16,183 nt of DNA from DATKMS01 sp041497995 (GTDB taxonomy: Bacteria > Desulfobacterota > Binatia > HRBIN30): contig JBGQHM010000116.1 of assembly GCA_041497995.1 (NCBI GenBank), positions 1-16,183 on the forward strand. Reading direction: 5' to 3'. The position numbers and the translations under genes are program-made. Below the pieces are notes generated by a model. It was not told the origin of the DNA and did no database searches. It was given only the letters and a program-made list of their open reading frames with translations. How positions within the stretch are numbered: the stretch's first letter is position 1; every line of letters begins with the position of its first letter. Of this stretch, positions 1 to 6,270 are shown in pieces.

Positions 1-1701
1 CGCGTCGAGCGCCCGGAGCGCCTCGGCGTACTGCGCCTCCGCATCGCGGGGGTGGCCGGCGAGAGTGTCCAACACCTGCTGGCGCACGCCGACCAGCACG
101 CCATGCGTGTAGAGGACGAGTGCCGCTTGCGCCCCCAGCGCATCATCGCCGAGGGCCGCAAGTTGGTCGGCCACGTCCATGAGGCGCGGCAACGCCGCGT
201 CCACCCGCGTCAGGACATCACGCGCCGCATCGGCGGCACGCGGGGGGCGGCGAATGTCACCGTAGGTTGCCACCGTGCGCATGATGCTCTCGACCTCAGC
301 GAACAACCCGGCGGCGCGAAGCGCTTGCGCTCCGAAACGAGCGCAGTAGTCACGCCGAATGGCCGCAGGCGCACATTTCTCTCGGCACGCCGTCGCGAAC
401 GCGAGCAAGTTGAGCGGGTACGCCCACAGGCTGTACGTCCCGAACTGCAGCAGAGTGACCCCCGGGACACCAAGCCGCGCGTAGTAGTCCATGTCGGCCG
501 CGATCACATCGGGGAGCGGCACCGTGCAGCCGAAGAAGAGGATCGCGTCGCCATAGTACTCGAAGAGACGGACGCGGCCGTCGAACACCGTGACGTAGCG
601 CTCCAGCGCCGCAGCGTAGCGGCGATTGGTCGCGCAGGCGGGATCGTTGATCGCGTGACCGTAGCAGCGCTCGCGCGGTGCGAACTCGACCACCACGTTC
701 TCGTCCGGGCGCACCGTCAGGTCCGCGTCGAGCGTATCGTGGTAGGCCAGGTAGCACACCGGCCGCGCCACGCCGGCCTCCGCCAGACCGCGCGCCACCG
801 CGTTGCATACACGCAGACTCTGATCCTGCGCGCTCAACGGCGCGCAACTCGCACAATGGCACCAGCCGCCATGCCACAGATCGGCGCCCCAAATATGCAC
901 GACGCGCATCTCCGGATATTCGCGCATGTACTGCACGGCATTCGCGCTGGCAGTGGCCAACGCAGCGGCGTTGCTGGTGCACAGGTTGCCGTGGTCGGTG
1001 CGCGCCCCATCGGGCGCGGCCGGAAAGTAGTCAGGATGCTCCCGATGCAGCTCGCGCGGCAGCAGCAGCGGTATGACGTGGCCGCCGTACTCCAGGTCGA
1101 TACCGCGGCGGCGGAAGTCGGGGAGCAGCTCGGGGATCGTGAGTTGCGTATCGAACGGGTGGCGGATGTAGAGGAAGGCGTTCGCGCCGCTCTTGCCCAT
1201 CCAGTCGATGAACGCCCGATCGTCGTCGAGCCGATCGTTGAAGTGCTCCGGCTGCGTGTAGTGCCAGCTCATGATGTCCGACGCATAGCCGCGCGCCGCG
1301 AAGCGCGGTGCGACTTCAACGCGCGTGAGCTCGACAGCATTCTCGAGCCGCGGCACGGTCTCATCATGCGGGCCGTGCAACGACCAGCGACAGCCCAGGC
1401 GTTCGAGCAACGCGTATACCGCGCTCAGCAGGGCGCGCGACGACCCGGCTTGGAGAGTGACGCGCGATTCTTCCGGATCGATAATGAATGCTTCCCCGTT
1501 GGCTGGGGCCGGCCGCAGGGGTGCCTGAGCTCCGAGGACAAACGCGCTGGGCACACCATCCCGCGCGATTGGCACCTGCACACCGGTCATGCGCTGCAAA
1601 TAGCCCTGCAGTTCGTTCGCAGCGAAGGCAGTGGGTGCGTCTGGTTCGGGCGCGACGTGGAGGGTGGCACTGCGCAGCGCCGTGGTGCTGAAGGATGGCA
1701 T
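1..1701 (-). CDS. DUF4838 glycoside-hydrolase-like protein (C-terminus cut by window edge)
   Basis: This minus-strand frame is open for 567 codons from an ATG at 1701 to the left edge, so the C-terminus lies outside the window. Residues 1-75 resemble the small N-terminal domain of alpha-glucuronidase/GH20-like enzymes (ANELQGYLQRMTG near 27-39, then FVLGAQA). Residues ~125-400 match what I know of DUF4838: RGYASDIMSWHYTQPEHFND (141-160), MGKSGANAFLYIRHPF (168-183), and IWGADLWHGGWC followed by C283 and C286, the small Cys cluster typical of the family. The family is thought to be carbohydrate-active but its reaction is unknown to me. No signal peptide follows the ATG, unusual for a polysaccharide-degrading enzyme. 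The frame stays open upstream beyond 1860, so GTG at 1743 or TTG at 1803 are alternative starts; none has a well-spaced ribosome site. It is divergent from the permease at 2023. Confidence 0.85.
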   Translation of the reverse strand, partial: MPSFSTTALRSATLHVAPEPDAPTAFAANELQGYLQRMTGVQVPIARDGVPSAFVLGAQAPLRPAPANGEAFIIDPEESRVTLQAGSSRALLSAVYALLERLGCRWSLHGPHDETVPRLENAVELTRVEVAPRFAARGYASDIMSWHYTQPEHFNDRLDDDRAFIDWMGKSGANAFLYIRHPFDTQLTIPELLPDFRRRGIDLEYGGHVIPLLLPRELHREHPDYFPAAPDGARTDHGNLCTSNAAALATASANAVQYMREYPEMRVVHIWGADLWHGGWCHCASCAPLSAQDQSLRVCNAVARGLAEAGVARPVCYLAYHDTLDADLTVRPDENVVVEFAPRERCYGHAINDPACATNRRYAAALERYVTVFDGRVRLFEYYGDAILFFGCTVPLPDVIAADMDYYARLGVPGVTLLQFGTYSLWAYPLNLLAFATACREKCAPAAIRRDYCARFGAQALRAAGLFAEVESIMRTVATYGDIRRPPRAADAARDVLTRVDAALPRLMDVADQLAALGDDALGAQAALVLYTHGVLVGVRQQVLDTLAGHPRDAEAQYAEALRALDA

Positions 1702-2022
1702 CGGTCTCGTTGTGTAGCGGAGCGCCACGGGTGTGCCAAGCACCGCGGGGGCCGGTTCCTGACCCTCCTGCGTTGCACCTCCGGCGACGGAGAGTGTCGA
1801 CAAGAGCGAAGAGCGTGCTTCGAGAGCCTCAGCACGAACGGTACAGGAGTCATTTGATTCGAAATGAAAAGTATTTTCCGTTCGCCCTGAGGAGCCGCCT
1901 TCCTTTGGCGGCGTCTCGAAGGGCCGCTCCGGGGAAAATCGACACTGTCAACGGGAGGATCACGGAGGAGGTCCTCCAGTCTCTTGCCGCCAGCTTTCCA
2001 GCAACATACTCTCGCCATCGCG
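1702..2022. other. Divergent intergenic gap with a REP-like doublet
   Basis: This 321-bp gap lies between the divergent DUF4838 and permease genes. It contains two inverted REP-like hairpins (1814-1926, listed separately), a short AT-rich spacer at 1861-1877, and a purine-rich stretch GGAGGAGG at 1964-1971 followed by its own complement (GTCCTCC, 1971-1977). AGGAGG lies 12 nt before an in-frame TTG at 1984, which could be an alternative start of the permease. I saw no convincing sigma70 promoter for either gene. Confidence 0.6.
1814..1926. repeat. REPIN-like pair of inverted REP hairpins
   Basis: Copy 1 (1814-1841) contains CGTGCT and AGCACG as a 6-bp stem with an inner GAG/CTC pair, then GAACGG. 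Copy 2 (1878-1926) is in the opposite orientation: CCGTTCG, CCCTGAG, an inner GCCGCC/GGCGGC stem (1894-1899 and 1907-1912), then CTCGAAGGG. The reverse complement of copy 1 starts CCGTTCG..CTGAGG and ends CTCTCGAAG, the same consensus as copy 2 apart from an extra ~20-nt hairpin in its loop. The two copies face each other across a 36-nt spacer. This matches the general plan of REPIN elements spread by RAYT transposases, and the core resembles a repeat I recall as common in high-GC proteobacterial intergenic regions. No RAYT gene is in the window. Confidence 0.6.
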
Positions 2023-2946
2023 ATGAGCGCCGACCTCCTCACCAGCCTGCTGCAGTCCACGGTCACCATGGCGGTGCCGCTGCTGCTGGCTGCGCTCGGC
2101 GAGTTGATCGCGGAGCGCGGCGGCGTCATCAACATCGGCCTCGAAGGCATGCTGCTCAGCGGCGCGTTCGCGGCGATGGCCGTCACCTACTCGACCGGCA
2201 CGCCGCTGCTGGGGCTGCTCGCAGCTTGGGGCACAGGGATCGTTCTTGCGGCCCTCTTTGCCTATGTCGTCGTCGTGTACAGCGCGAATCAGGTGGTGGT
2301 CGGCACCGCACTCAACTTGCTCGCAGTTGGGCTTACCGGCGTCGCGTATCGCGCCATCTTCGGCGTCACCGGCGCCGCGCTCGCGGTCACCGGCTTCACG
2401 CCATTGGCCATCCCGGGCTTGTCATCCCTGCCGATCGTTGGCCAGGCGCTCTTCGCTCAGACCGGCCTTGGCTACCTCGCCTTTGTCCTCGTGCCGCTCA
2501 TCACGTTCGGACTCTACAAAACAATTCCGGGGCTCAGGCTGCGCATGGTCGGGGAGAACCCGCGCGCCGCGGCGGCACAAGGCGTCGCGGTGGAGTGGAC
2601 GCAGACGTACGCGCTCATCGCCTGCGGTGTCCTCGCCAGCACCGCCGGCGCGTATTTGGCGATTGCGTACGCGCGGACATTCGTCGAAGGCATGTCGGCC
2701 GGCCGCGGCTTCATCGCGTTGGCCATCGTCATCTTCGGCCGCTGGTCGGCGTGGGGGATTCTCGGCGCGGCGTTACTCTTCGGCCTCGCCACGGCGTTGC
2801 AGTTCCACGTCCAGGCGCTGGGTTTGGCCATCCCGTACCAGTTTCTGCTGATGCTGCCGTACGTGCTCACGCTCCTCGTGCTCGCCGGCTACGCCGGCAC
2901 CACGCGGGCGCCGGCGGCGCTCGGCGTGCCGCTCGAAAACGAGTAG
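2023..2946 (+). CDS. ABC transporter permease, BPD_transp_2 family (NupQ/YufQ-like)
   Basis: The 307-residue protein is a polytopic inner-membrane permease of the branched-chain amino acid/ribose/nucleoside class. The diagnostic N-terminal sequence ERGGVINIGLEGM (NIGLEG at 37-42) and the cytoplasmic-loop motif VGENP (176-180) place it with the second permease of BMP-dependent nucleoside importers; eight or nine hydrophobic segments can be drawn. ATG 2023 fits the usual family start, but has no obvious ribosome site; a TTG at 1984 preceded by AGGAGG would add 13 residues. Such permeases normally sit directly after a NupP-like permease and an ATPase with a BMP lipoprotein. Here none of them is adjacent: upstream is a repeat and a divergent gene, downstream a convergent repair gene. 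It may depend on components encoded elsewhere, or be left over from a disrupted operon. Confidence 0.88.
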   Translation: MSADLLTSLLQSTVTMAVPLLLAALGELIAERGGVINIGLEGMLLSGAFAAMAVTYSTGTPLLGLLAAWGTGIVLAALFAYVVVVYSANQVVVGTALNLLAVGLTGVAYRAIFGVTGAALAVTGFTPLAIPGLSSLPIVGQALFAQTGLGYLAFVLVPLITFGLYKTIPGLRLRMVGENPRAAAAQGVAVEWTQTYALIACGVLASTAGAYLAIAYARTFVEGMSAGRGFIALAIVIFGRWSAWGILGAALLFGLATALQFHVQALGLAIPYQFLLMLPYVLTLLVLAGYAGTTRAPAALGVPLENE

Positions 2947-2966
2947 GTCACGGACACCTCAGACTC

Positions 2967-2984
2967 GCGGGCACGGAGGCCCGC
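2967..2984. terminator. Short hairpin between convergent permease and ogt genes
   Basis: GCGGGC (2967-2972) and GCCCGC (2979-2984) form a perfect 6-bp GC stem with a 6-nt loop in the 56-bp gap between the convergent permease and methyltransferase stops. There is no T tract on either strand, so it is at best a weak or Rho-assisted terminator; it could equally be a fragment of a dispersed repeat. Confidence 0.25.
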
Positions 2985-3002
2985 ACCACCAAGAGGGAGC
3001 CC

Positions 3003-3554
3003 CTACGCCAGCAGCACGCCTTCGTGACGCAACAGCCACACTTTCATACGTAAGCCGCCGCCGTAGCCGGTGAGTGAAGCATCCGAGCCGATCACGCGGT
3101 GGCAGGGAATGATGATCGGAATCGGGTTGGCGCCCACGGCAGCACCAACCGCACGCGCCAGCAGCGGCCCGCTGAGCGCCGCGGCGATCGTTCCGTACGA
3201 CGTGGTCTCGCCGAACGGGATAGCCGCCACCGCCCGCCATACCCGCTGCTGGAAATCAGTGCCCGCCGGATCGACCGGCACGTCGAACTGACGCCGCTTG
3301 CCGCCGAAGTACTCGCGCAGCTGGGCCAGGGCTTTACGCATCACGGCTGTCTCGGGTGCGTGTACGACGCGACTGCGCAGCCAGCGCTCCAACGCCGGCT
3401 CGGAGCGGCGCCGCGGCAACTCAATGAACAGCACGTGGTCCGCTGATGCCGCAACCCGCAGGACACCCAGCGGCGTCTTGAGCGTCCGCACGCAAATGGC
3501 AATGCGTGCCGCCGCATCGGCAGTCTCCGTCGTGCGATCGCGCTCGGCCGGCAT
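3003..3554 (-). CDS. ogt: Methylated-DNA--protein-cysteine S-methyltransferase (Ogt/AGT type)
   Basis: The protein reverses O6-alkylguanine (and O4-alkylthymine) damage by moving the alkyl group to its own cysteine. The active-site motif PCHRVIGSD is present, with the acceptor Cys at residue 151 in ATG numbering. It is preceded by the helix-turn-helix region FQQRVWRAVAAIPFGETTSY and the ARAVGAAVGANPIP stretch that holds the arginine finger, and followed by LTGYGGG. Length (183 aa) fits Ogt proteins without an Ada N-terminal domain. I chose the ATG at 3554, with weak purine-rich GAAGAAG just upstream; a TTG at 3566 would add four residues (MKKP). It is transcribed convergently to the permease and divergently from the dienelactone hydrolase operon, with a palindromic element in its upstream gap. 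Confidence 0.93.
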   Translation of the reverse strand: MPAERDRTTETADAAARIAICVRTLKTPLGVLRVAASADHVLFIELPRRRSEPALERWLRSRVVHAPETAVMRKALAQLREYFGGKRRQFDVPVDPAGTDFQQRVWRAVAAIPFGETTSYGTIAAALSGPLLARAVGAAVGANPIPIIIPCHRVIGSDASLTGYGGGLRMKVWLLRHEGVLLA

Positions 3555-3618
3555 GGGCTTCTTCAACCACAGGCGATCAGTGATGCCAAGCTAGGCCTGC
3601 GGCCGGCGTCCTTTCTAT

Positions 3619-3746
3619 GGGCCGCTCCCGTTGGTCGCTAGGGACTGCTCTCGCAAGTTTGACCCAAGCGCGATGTGGTTCTGCCCTCGACGACATCTAC
3701 CAGCCTTTCGGACTTGGCAGTCCCTAGCGACCAACGGGAGCGGCCC
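3619..3746. repeat. 128-bp palindrome with 30-bp perfect arms (MITE/REP-like)
   Basis: The left arm (3619-3648, starting GGGCCGCTCCCGTTGG) is the exact reverse complement of the right arm (3717-3746, ending CCAACGGGAGCGGCCC). The 68-nt interior can partly extend the fold: CAAGT at 3654-3658 pairs with ACTTG at 3712-3716, and GATGT near 3672 with ACATC near 3693. Six A residues follow the right arm at 3747-3752. The element carries no convincing gene. Its shape, a near-complete palindrome in a divergent intergenic gap, fits a non-autonomous mobile element or a large cruciform-forming repeat. No clear target-site duplication is visible (flanks TCTAT and AAAAA). Confidence 0.75.
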
Positions 3747-3780
3747 AAAAAAGAAGACGCTGACCGCAGGTCCTAGCGCA

Positions 3781-3809
3781 TTGAGCCGGGGTGCCGCGCT
3801 TGGTACAAC
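3781..3809 (+). promoter_or_regulatory. Sigma70-like promoter of the dlh operon
   Basis: TTGAGC at 3781-3786 (4 of 6 matches to TTGACA) and TACAAC at 3804-3809 (4 of 6 to TATAAT) are separated by exactly 17 bp. Transcription would begin near 3816, about 22 nt before the ATG at 3838 and just before the strong ribosome site AGGAGG at 3825-3830 (spacing 7). It lies 35 bp downstream of the palindrome, so that element would not be part of the transcript. Confidence 0.45.
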
Positions 3810-3837
3810 CAACCGCGCATAGTGGAGGAGGTGTGTG

Positions 3838-4542
3838 ATGCCCGACCAGAACACAACATCAACGCTGCTCGAGATTGCCGGGCCGGCGTGTACGATCCGC
3901 ACATTCGAAGTGCGTCCAAAAGATGCGGGCACGCATCCAGCCGTGATCGTCATCCAAGAGTGGTGGGGCCTCAACGACCACATCAAAGACGTCGCCACGC
4001 GTTTCGCCCGTGAAGGCTACGTGGCCGTCGCACCCGACCTCTACTCGCGTCAGGGCAACAAGGCGACGGCGAACCCCGACGAGGCGGGTCAGTTGATGAT
4101 GAACCTCAAGAAGCAGGACGGCGTCGATGATCTGCTCGCCGTCGTGGCGCATCTGAAGACCACCGCCGGCGTGAACGGCGAGCGCATCGGCGTGACCGGC
4201 TTCTGCATGGGCGGTAGCTACGCGTTGCTCCTCCCTTGCCACAGCCCGGACATCAAAGCTGCCGTACCGTTCTACGGCGAGGTCCCTTCCACCGACACCT
4301 TGAAGAAACTCAGCTGCCCCATTCGCTACTTCTACGGCGACGAGGACGGCTGGATTCAGAAGAGCGAGGTCGAGCGGCTGCAGAATGCCCTGCGCGATCT
4401 CGGCAAGGGCGAGGTTGTCATCTACAAGGGGATGCCGCACGCGTTCTTCAACGATACGCGCAAGGAGGTCTACCACGCGGAGCAGGCGAAGGACGCGTGG
4501 AAGCGGACGCTGAGCTTGTTTGCACACGAGCTGAAGCACTGA
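3838..4542 (+). CDS. Dienelactone hydrolase family protein
   Basis: This is a 234-residue cytoplasmic alpha/beta hydrolase of the dienelactone hydrolase (carboxymethylenebutenolidase) family. The nucleophile is Cys123 in GFCMGG, the acid is Asp168 or Asp170 in YGDEDGW, and the base is His201 in MPHAF; Glu41 in QEWWGL is the conserved Glu that pairs with the Cys. These positions are close to the C123/D171/H202 triad known for the Pseudomonas enzyme. The true substrate is unclear, since many family members have no link to chloroaromatic breakdown and no other catechol-pathway gene is here. ATG 3838 is preferred to the overlapping GTG 3835 because AGGAGG lies 7 nt upstream. It is first in a same-strand run, 15 bp before the DUF2203 gene. 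Confidence 0.92.
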   Translation: MPDQNTTSTLLEIAGPACTIRTFEVRPKDAGTHPAVIVIQEWWGLNDHIKDVATRFAREGYVAVAPDLYSRQGNKATANPDEAGQLMMNLKKQDGVDDLLAVVAHLKTTAGVNGERIGVTGFCMGGSYALLLPCHSPDIKAAVPFYGEVPSTDTLKKLSCPIRYFYGDEDGWIQKSEVERLQNALRDLGKGEVVIYKGMPHAFFNDTRKEVYHAEQAKDAWKRTLSLFAHELKH

Positions 4543-4557
4543 CCGCGACCGAGGTGC

Positions 4558-4983
4558 ATGGTGAAGGGACCGCTGTTCACGATCGAAGAAGCCAACGCGC
4601 TCATCCCGCGGCTCGAGCTCATCATGAGTAAGCTGCAGCGGCAGAGTGTGGCGTTGCGCGAGGGCCTGGGCGAAGTGGCCCAGCAAACTGAGCAGCCGCT
4701 CGAGGACCTCACCACCGCACAGATCCTGGAGCTGCGCCCCCAACTGCGTCCCGTGGTCGAAGAGCTGGAAGGACTGATCGGCGACCTGGAGTCGTGGGGC
4801 GTACAGATGAAGGGACTCGAGCTCGGCCTGATCGACTTCCCCGCCCTGCTGAACGGCGAGCCCGTCCTGCTCTGCTGGCAGTACGGGGAGAAGGAGCTCG
4901 GCTATTACCACACGGCGGACGCCGGCTTTGCCGGCCGCAAGCCGCTGCATGCCGACGTCGAGCGGTCGCGGGTATTGCAATAA
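4558..4983 (+). CDS. DUF2203 family protein
   Basis: The 141-residue protein matches DUF2203 as I know it: an N-terminal FTIEEANALIPRLELI, a charged probably helical or coiled-coil middle (~25-75), and a C-terminal signature GLELGLIDFPALLNG, VLLCWQYGE and DAGFAGRKPL. It is predicted to be soluble with no signal peptide. The function of the family is unknown. The ribosome site GAGG (4551-4554) lies only 3 nt before ATG 4558 and 6 nt before the next codon, GTG 4561, so translation may start one codon later. It follows the dienelactone hydrolase by 15 bp and precedes the DUF4149 gene by 33 bp, so it is probably co-transcribed. Confidence 0.88.
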   Translation: MVKGPLFTIEEANALIPRLELIMSKLQRQSVALREGLGEVAQQTEQPLEDLTTAQILELRPQLRPVVEELEGLIGDLESWGVQMKGLELGLIDFPALLNGEPVLLCWQYGEKELGYYHTADAGFAGRKPLHADVERSRVLQ

Positions 4984-5016
4984 CCAGTCACCACTAGTCG
5001 CCGACCACTGATCTCC

Positions 5017-5484
5017 ATGCACGCCATCGTCAAGTGGCTATACCTAGCCGCGCTCATCGTCTGGCTCGGTGAGATCGTGTTCTTCTCCTTCGTCGTGGCG
5101 CCGGCGATCTTTCGCACGTTGCCAACCGCCGACGCGGGACGCGCAGTCGGGGCGGTGTTTCCGCTCTACTACCGGCTCGGGTACGTGTGTGGCGGCGCAC
5201 TGTTGCTGACCACACTGGTCCTGATGGGTGGTGCCGTATCGCGGGCCTGGTGGGGCGTGAACGCGGTGCTCGCTGCCCTCATGCTGGGTGCCACGTTGTA
5301 CGCCGGGGTCGTCATACAACCGCGCGTCAGTGAGCTGCGACCACAGATCCACGACCCCGCCGCACCGCCGACAGCGAAGGAGGAGTTCTACCGCCTGCAC
5401 CGCCTTGCCGTACAGCTCAACGGTGCGGTCCTGCTCTGCGGCGTCGTTGTCAGCATCATCACGGCAAGGGCCTTGCGGCCGTGA
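5017..5484 (+). CDS. DUF4149 (TMEM205-like) integral membrane protein
   Basis: The 155-residue protein has four hydrophobic segments, about residues 5-30, 46-71, 78-100 and 129-150. The pattern WLGEIVFFSFVVAPAIFRTL near the N-terminus and the FYRLHRLAVQLNG stretch before the last segment are typical of DUF4149 proteins, which are related to eukaryotic TMEM205. Function is unknown. It starts at ATG 5017 without a strong ribosome site, 33 bp after the DUF2203 stop, and is followed by the HAD hydrolase after 48 bp; translation may be coupled within the operon. Confidence 0.85.
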   Translation: MHAIVKWLYLAALIVWLGEIVFFSFVVAPAIFRTLPTADAGRAVGAVFPLYYRLGYVCGGALLLTTLVLMGGAVSRAWWGVNAVLAALMLGATLYAGVVIQPRVSELRPQIHDPAAPPTAKEEFYRLHRLAVQLNGAVLLCGVVVSIITARALRP

Positions 5485-5532
5485 GAGGTGTGGCTCGCGT
5501 CGCGCACCGTCCAACCGCAAGCCGGAAGTCAG

Positions 5533-6270
5533 ATGCCACGAGCACTCCTCTTCGATCTCTTCGGCACCGTGGTGCAGTTCAAGCCACAAGTGCCGACGGT
5601 GCAAGTCGCCGGCACCGCATGGCGCTCCACTATGGGCTGGCTGCGAGAGACCGCGGAGCGTGCGCTGCCGAGCGTCCCGTTCGACGAGCTCTTGCAGGCG
5701 CTCATGCAGGTCACCGAAGAGATTGTCCGCGAGCGGCCGCCCGACTACCTCGAAGTTCCGTCGCGTGAGCGCTTCCGCCGCGCCCTGCTGCGTGTGGGCG
5801 TAGCGACGGAACATACGCCGGACATCGCGGAACGCCTGTCGCTCGCGCACATGGACCACCTGGCCTCGATGACGGCGTTGCCATCGGAACACATGCAGTT
5901 GTTGAAGGAGCTCGCCGGACGCTATCGGCTCGCACTCGTCTCCAACTTCGATCATGGGCCCACCGCGCGCCGCGTCCTCAGCGACCACGGCGTCGCCGGT
6001 TTTTTCCATACGACTATCATCTCCGCTGAGCTCGGACGCCGCAAACCGCACGCGGCGATCTTCGAGGCGGCGTTGCAAGGGGTCAGCGTCCGCGCCGCAG
6101 AGGCGCTCTTCATCGGTGACAGCGTCGGTGACGACGTGCTGGGCGCGCACGCCGCGGGTGTACCCGTGGCATGGCTCAATGTGAAGGACGCCCCGCTGCC
6201 ACCGGGAACGCCACCACCGCAGCACGTCATCGCGCGCCTCACGGAGTTGCGGGGCGTGCTGGAGCGGTGA
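5533..6270 (+). CDS. HAD superfamily hydrolase (subfamily IA)
   Basis: The 245-residue protein has the four HAD motifs. Motif I is FDLFGT with nucleophile Asp8; motif II is Ser137 in LVSNF; motif III is Lys171 in RRKPH; motif IV is GDSVGDD with Asp196, Asp200 and Asp201. The helical cap lies between motif I and motif II. The second Asp of motif I (DxD), which protonates the leaving group in phosphatases, is Phe10 here. That is also seen in haloacid-dehalogenase-like and many unassigned HAD proteins, so phosphatase activity cannot be assumed. ATG 5533 has GGAAG 6 nt upstream; the GTG at 5488 would add an unlikely 15-residue tail. The stop codon overlaps the next start by one base. Confidence 0.9.
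   Translation: MPRALLFDLFGTVVQFKPQVPTVQVAGTAWRSTMGWLRETAERALPSVPFDELLQALMQVTEEIVRERPPDYLEVPSRERFRRALLRVGVATEHTPDIAERLSLAHMDHLASMTALPSEHMQLLKELAGRYRLALVSNFDHGPTARRVLSDHGVAGFFHTTIISAELGRRKPHAAIFEAALQGVSVRAAEALFIGDSVGDDVLGAHAAGVPVAWLNVKDAPLPPGTPPPQHVIARLTELRGVLER

Noticed and set aside
52..1857. 601-codon plus-strand open frame
   Set aside because: Its product is Arg/His/Val-rich without any recognisable motif, while the opposite strand encodes a coherent DUF4838 protein over the same bases. It is an antisense shadow in GC-rich DNA.
1695..3053. 452-codon plus-strand open frame overlapping the permease
   Set aside because: The translation is Arg-rich and low in complexity, and the overlapping frame gives a well-conserved ABC permease.
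3619..3752. Palindrome plus six A residues as an intrinsic terminator
   Set aside because: A 30-bp stem with a 68-nt interior is far larger than intrinsic terminators, and it lies upstream of both neighbouring genes rather than after a stop.
3859..5022. 387-codon minus-strand open frame
   Set aside because: It lies antisense to the dienelactone hydrolase and DUF2203 genes, both of which have conserved motifs and ribosome sites; the antisense product has none.
5044..6225. 393-codon minus-strand open frame
   Set aside because: It is antisense to the DUF4149 and HAD genes and has no motif or ribosome site.
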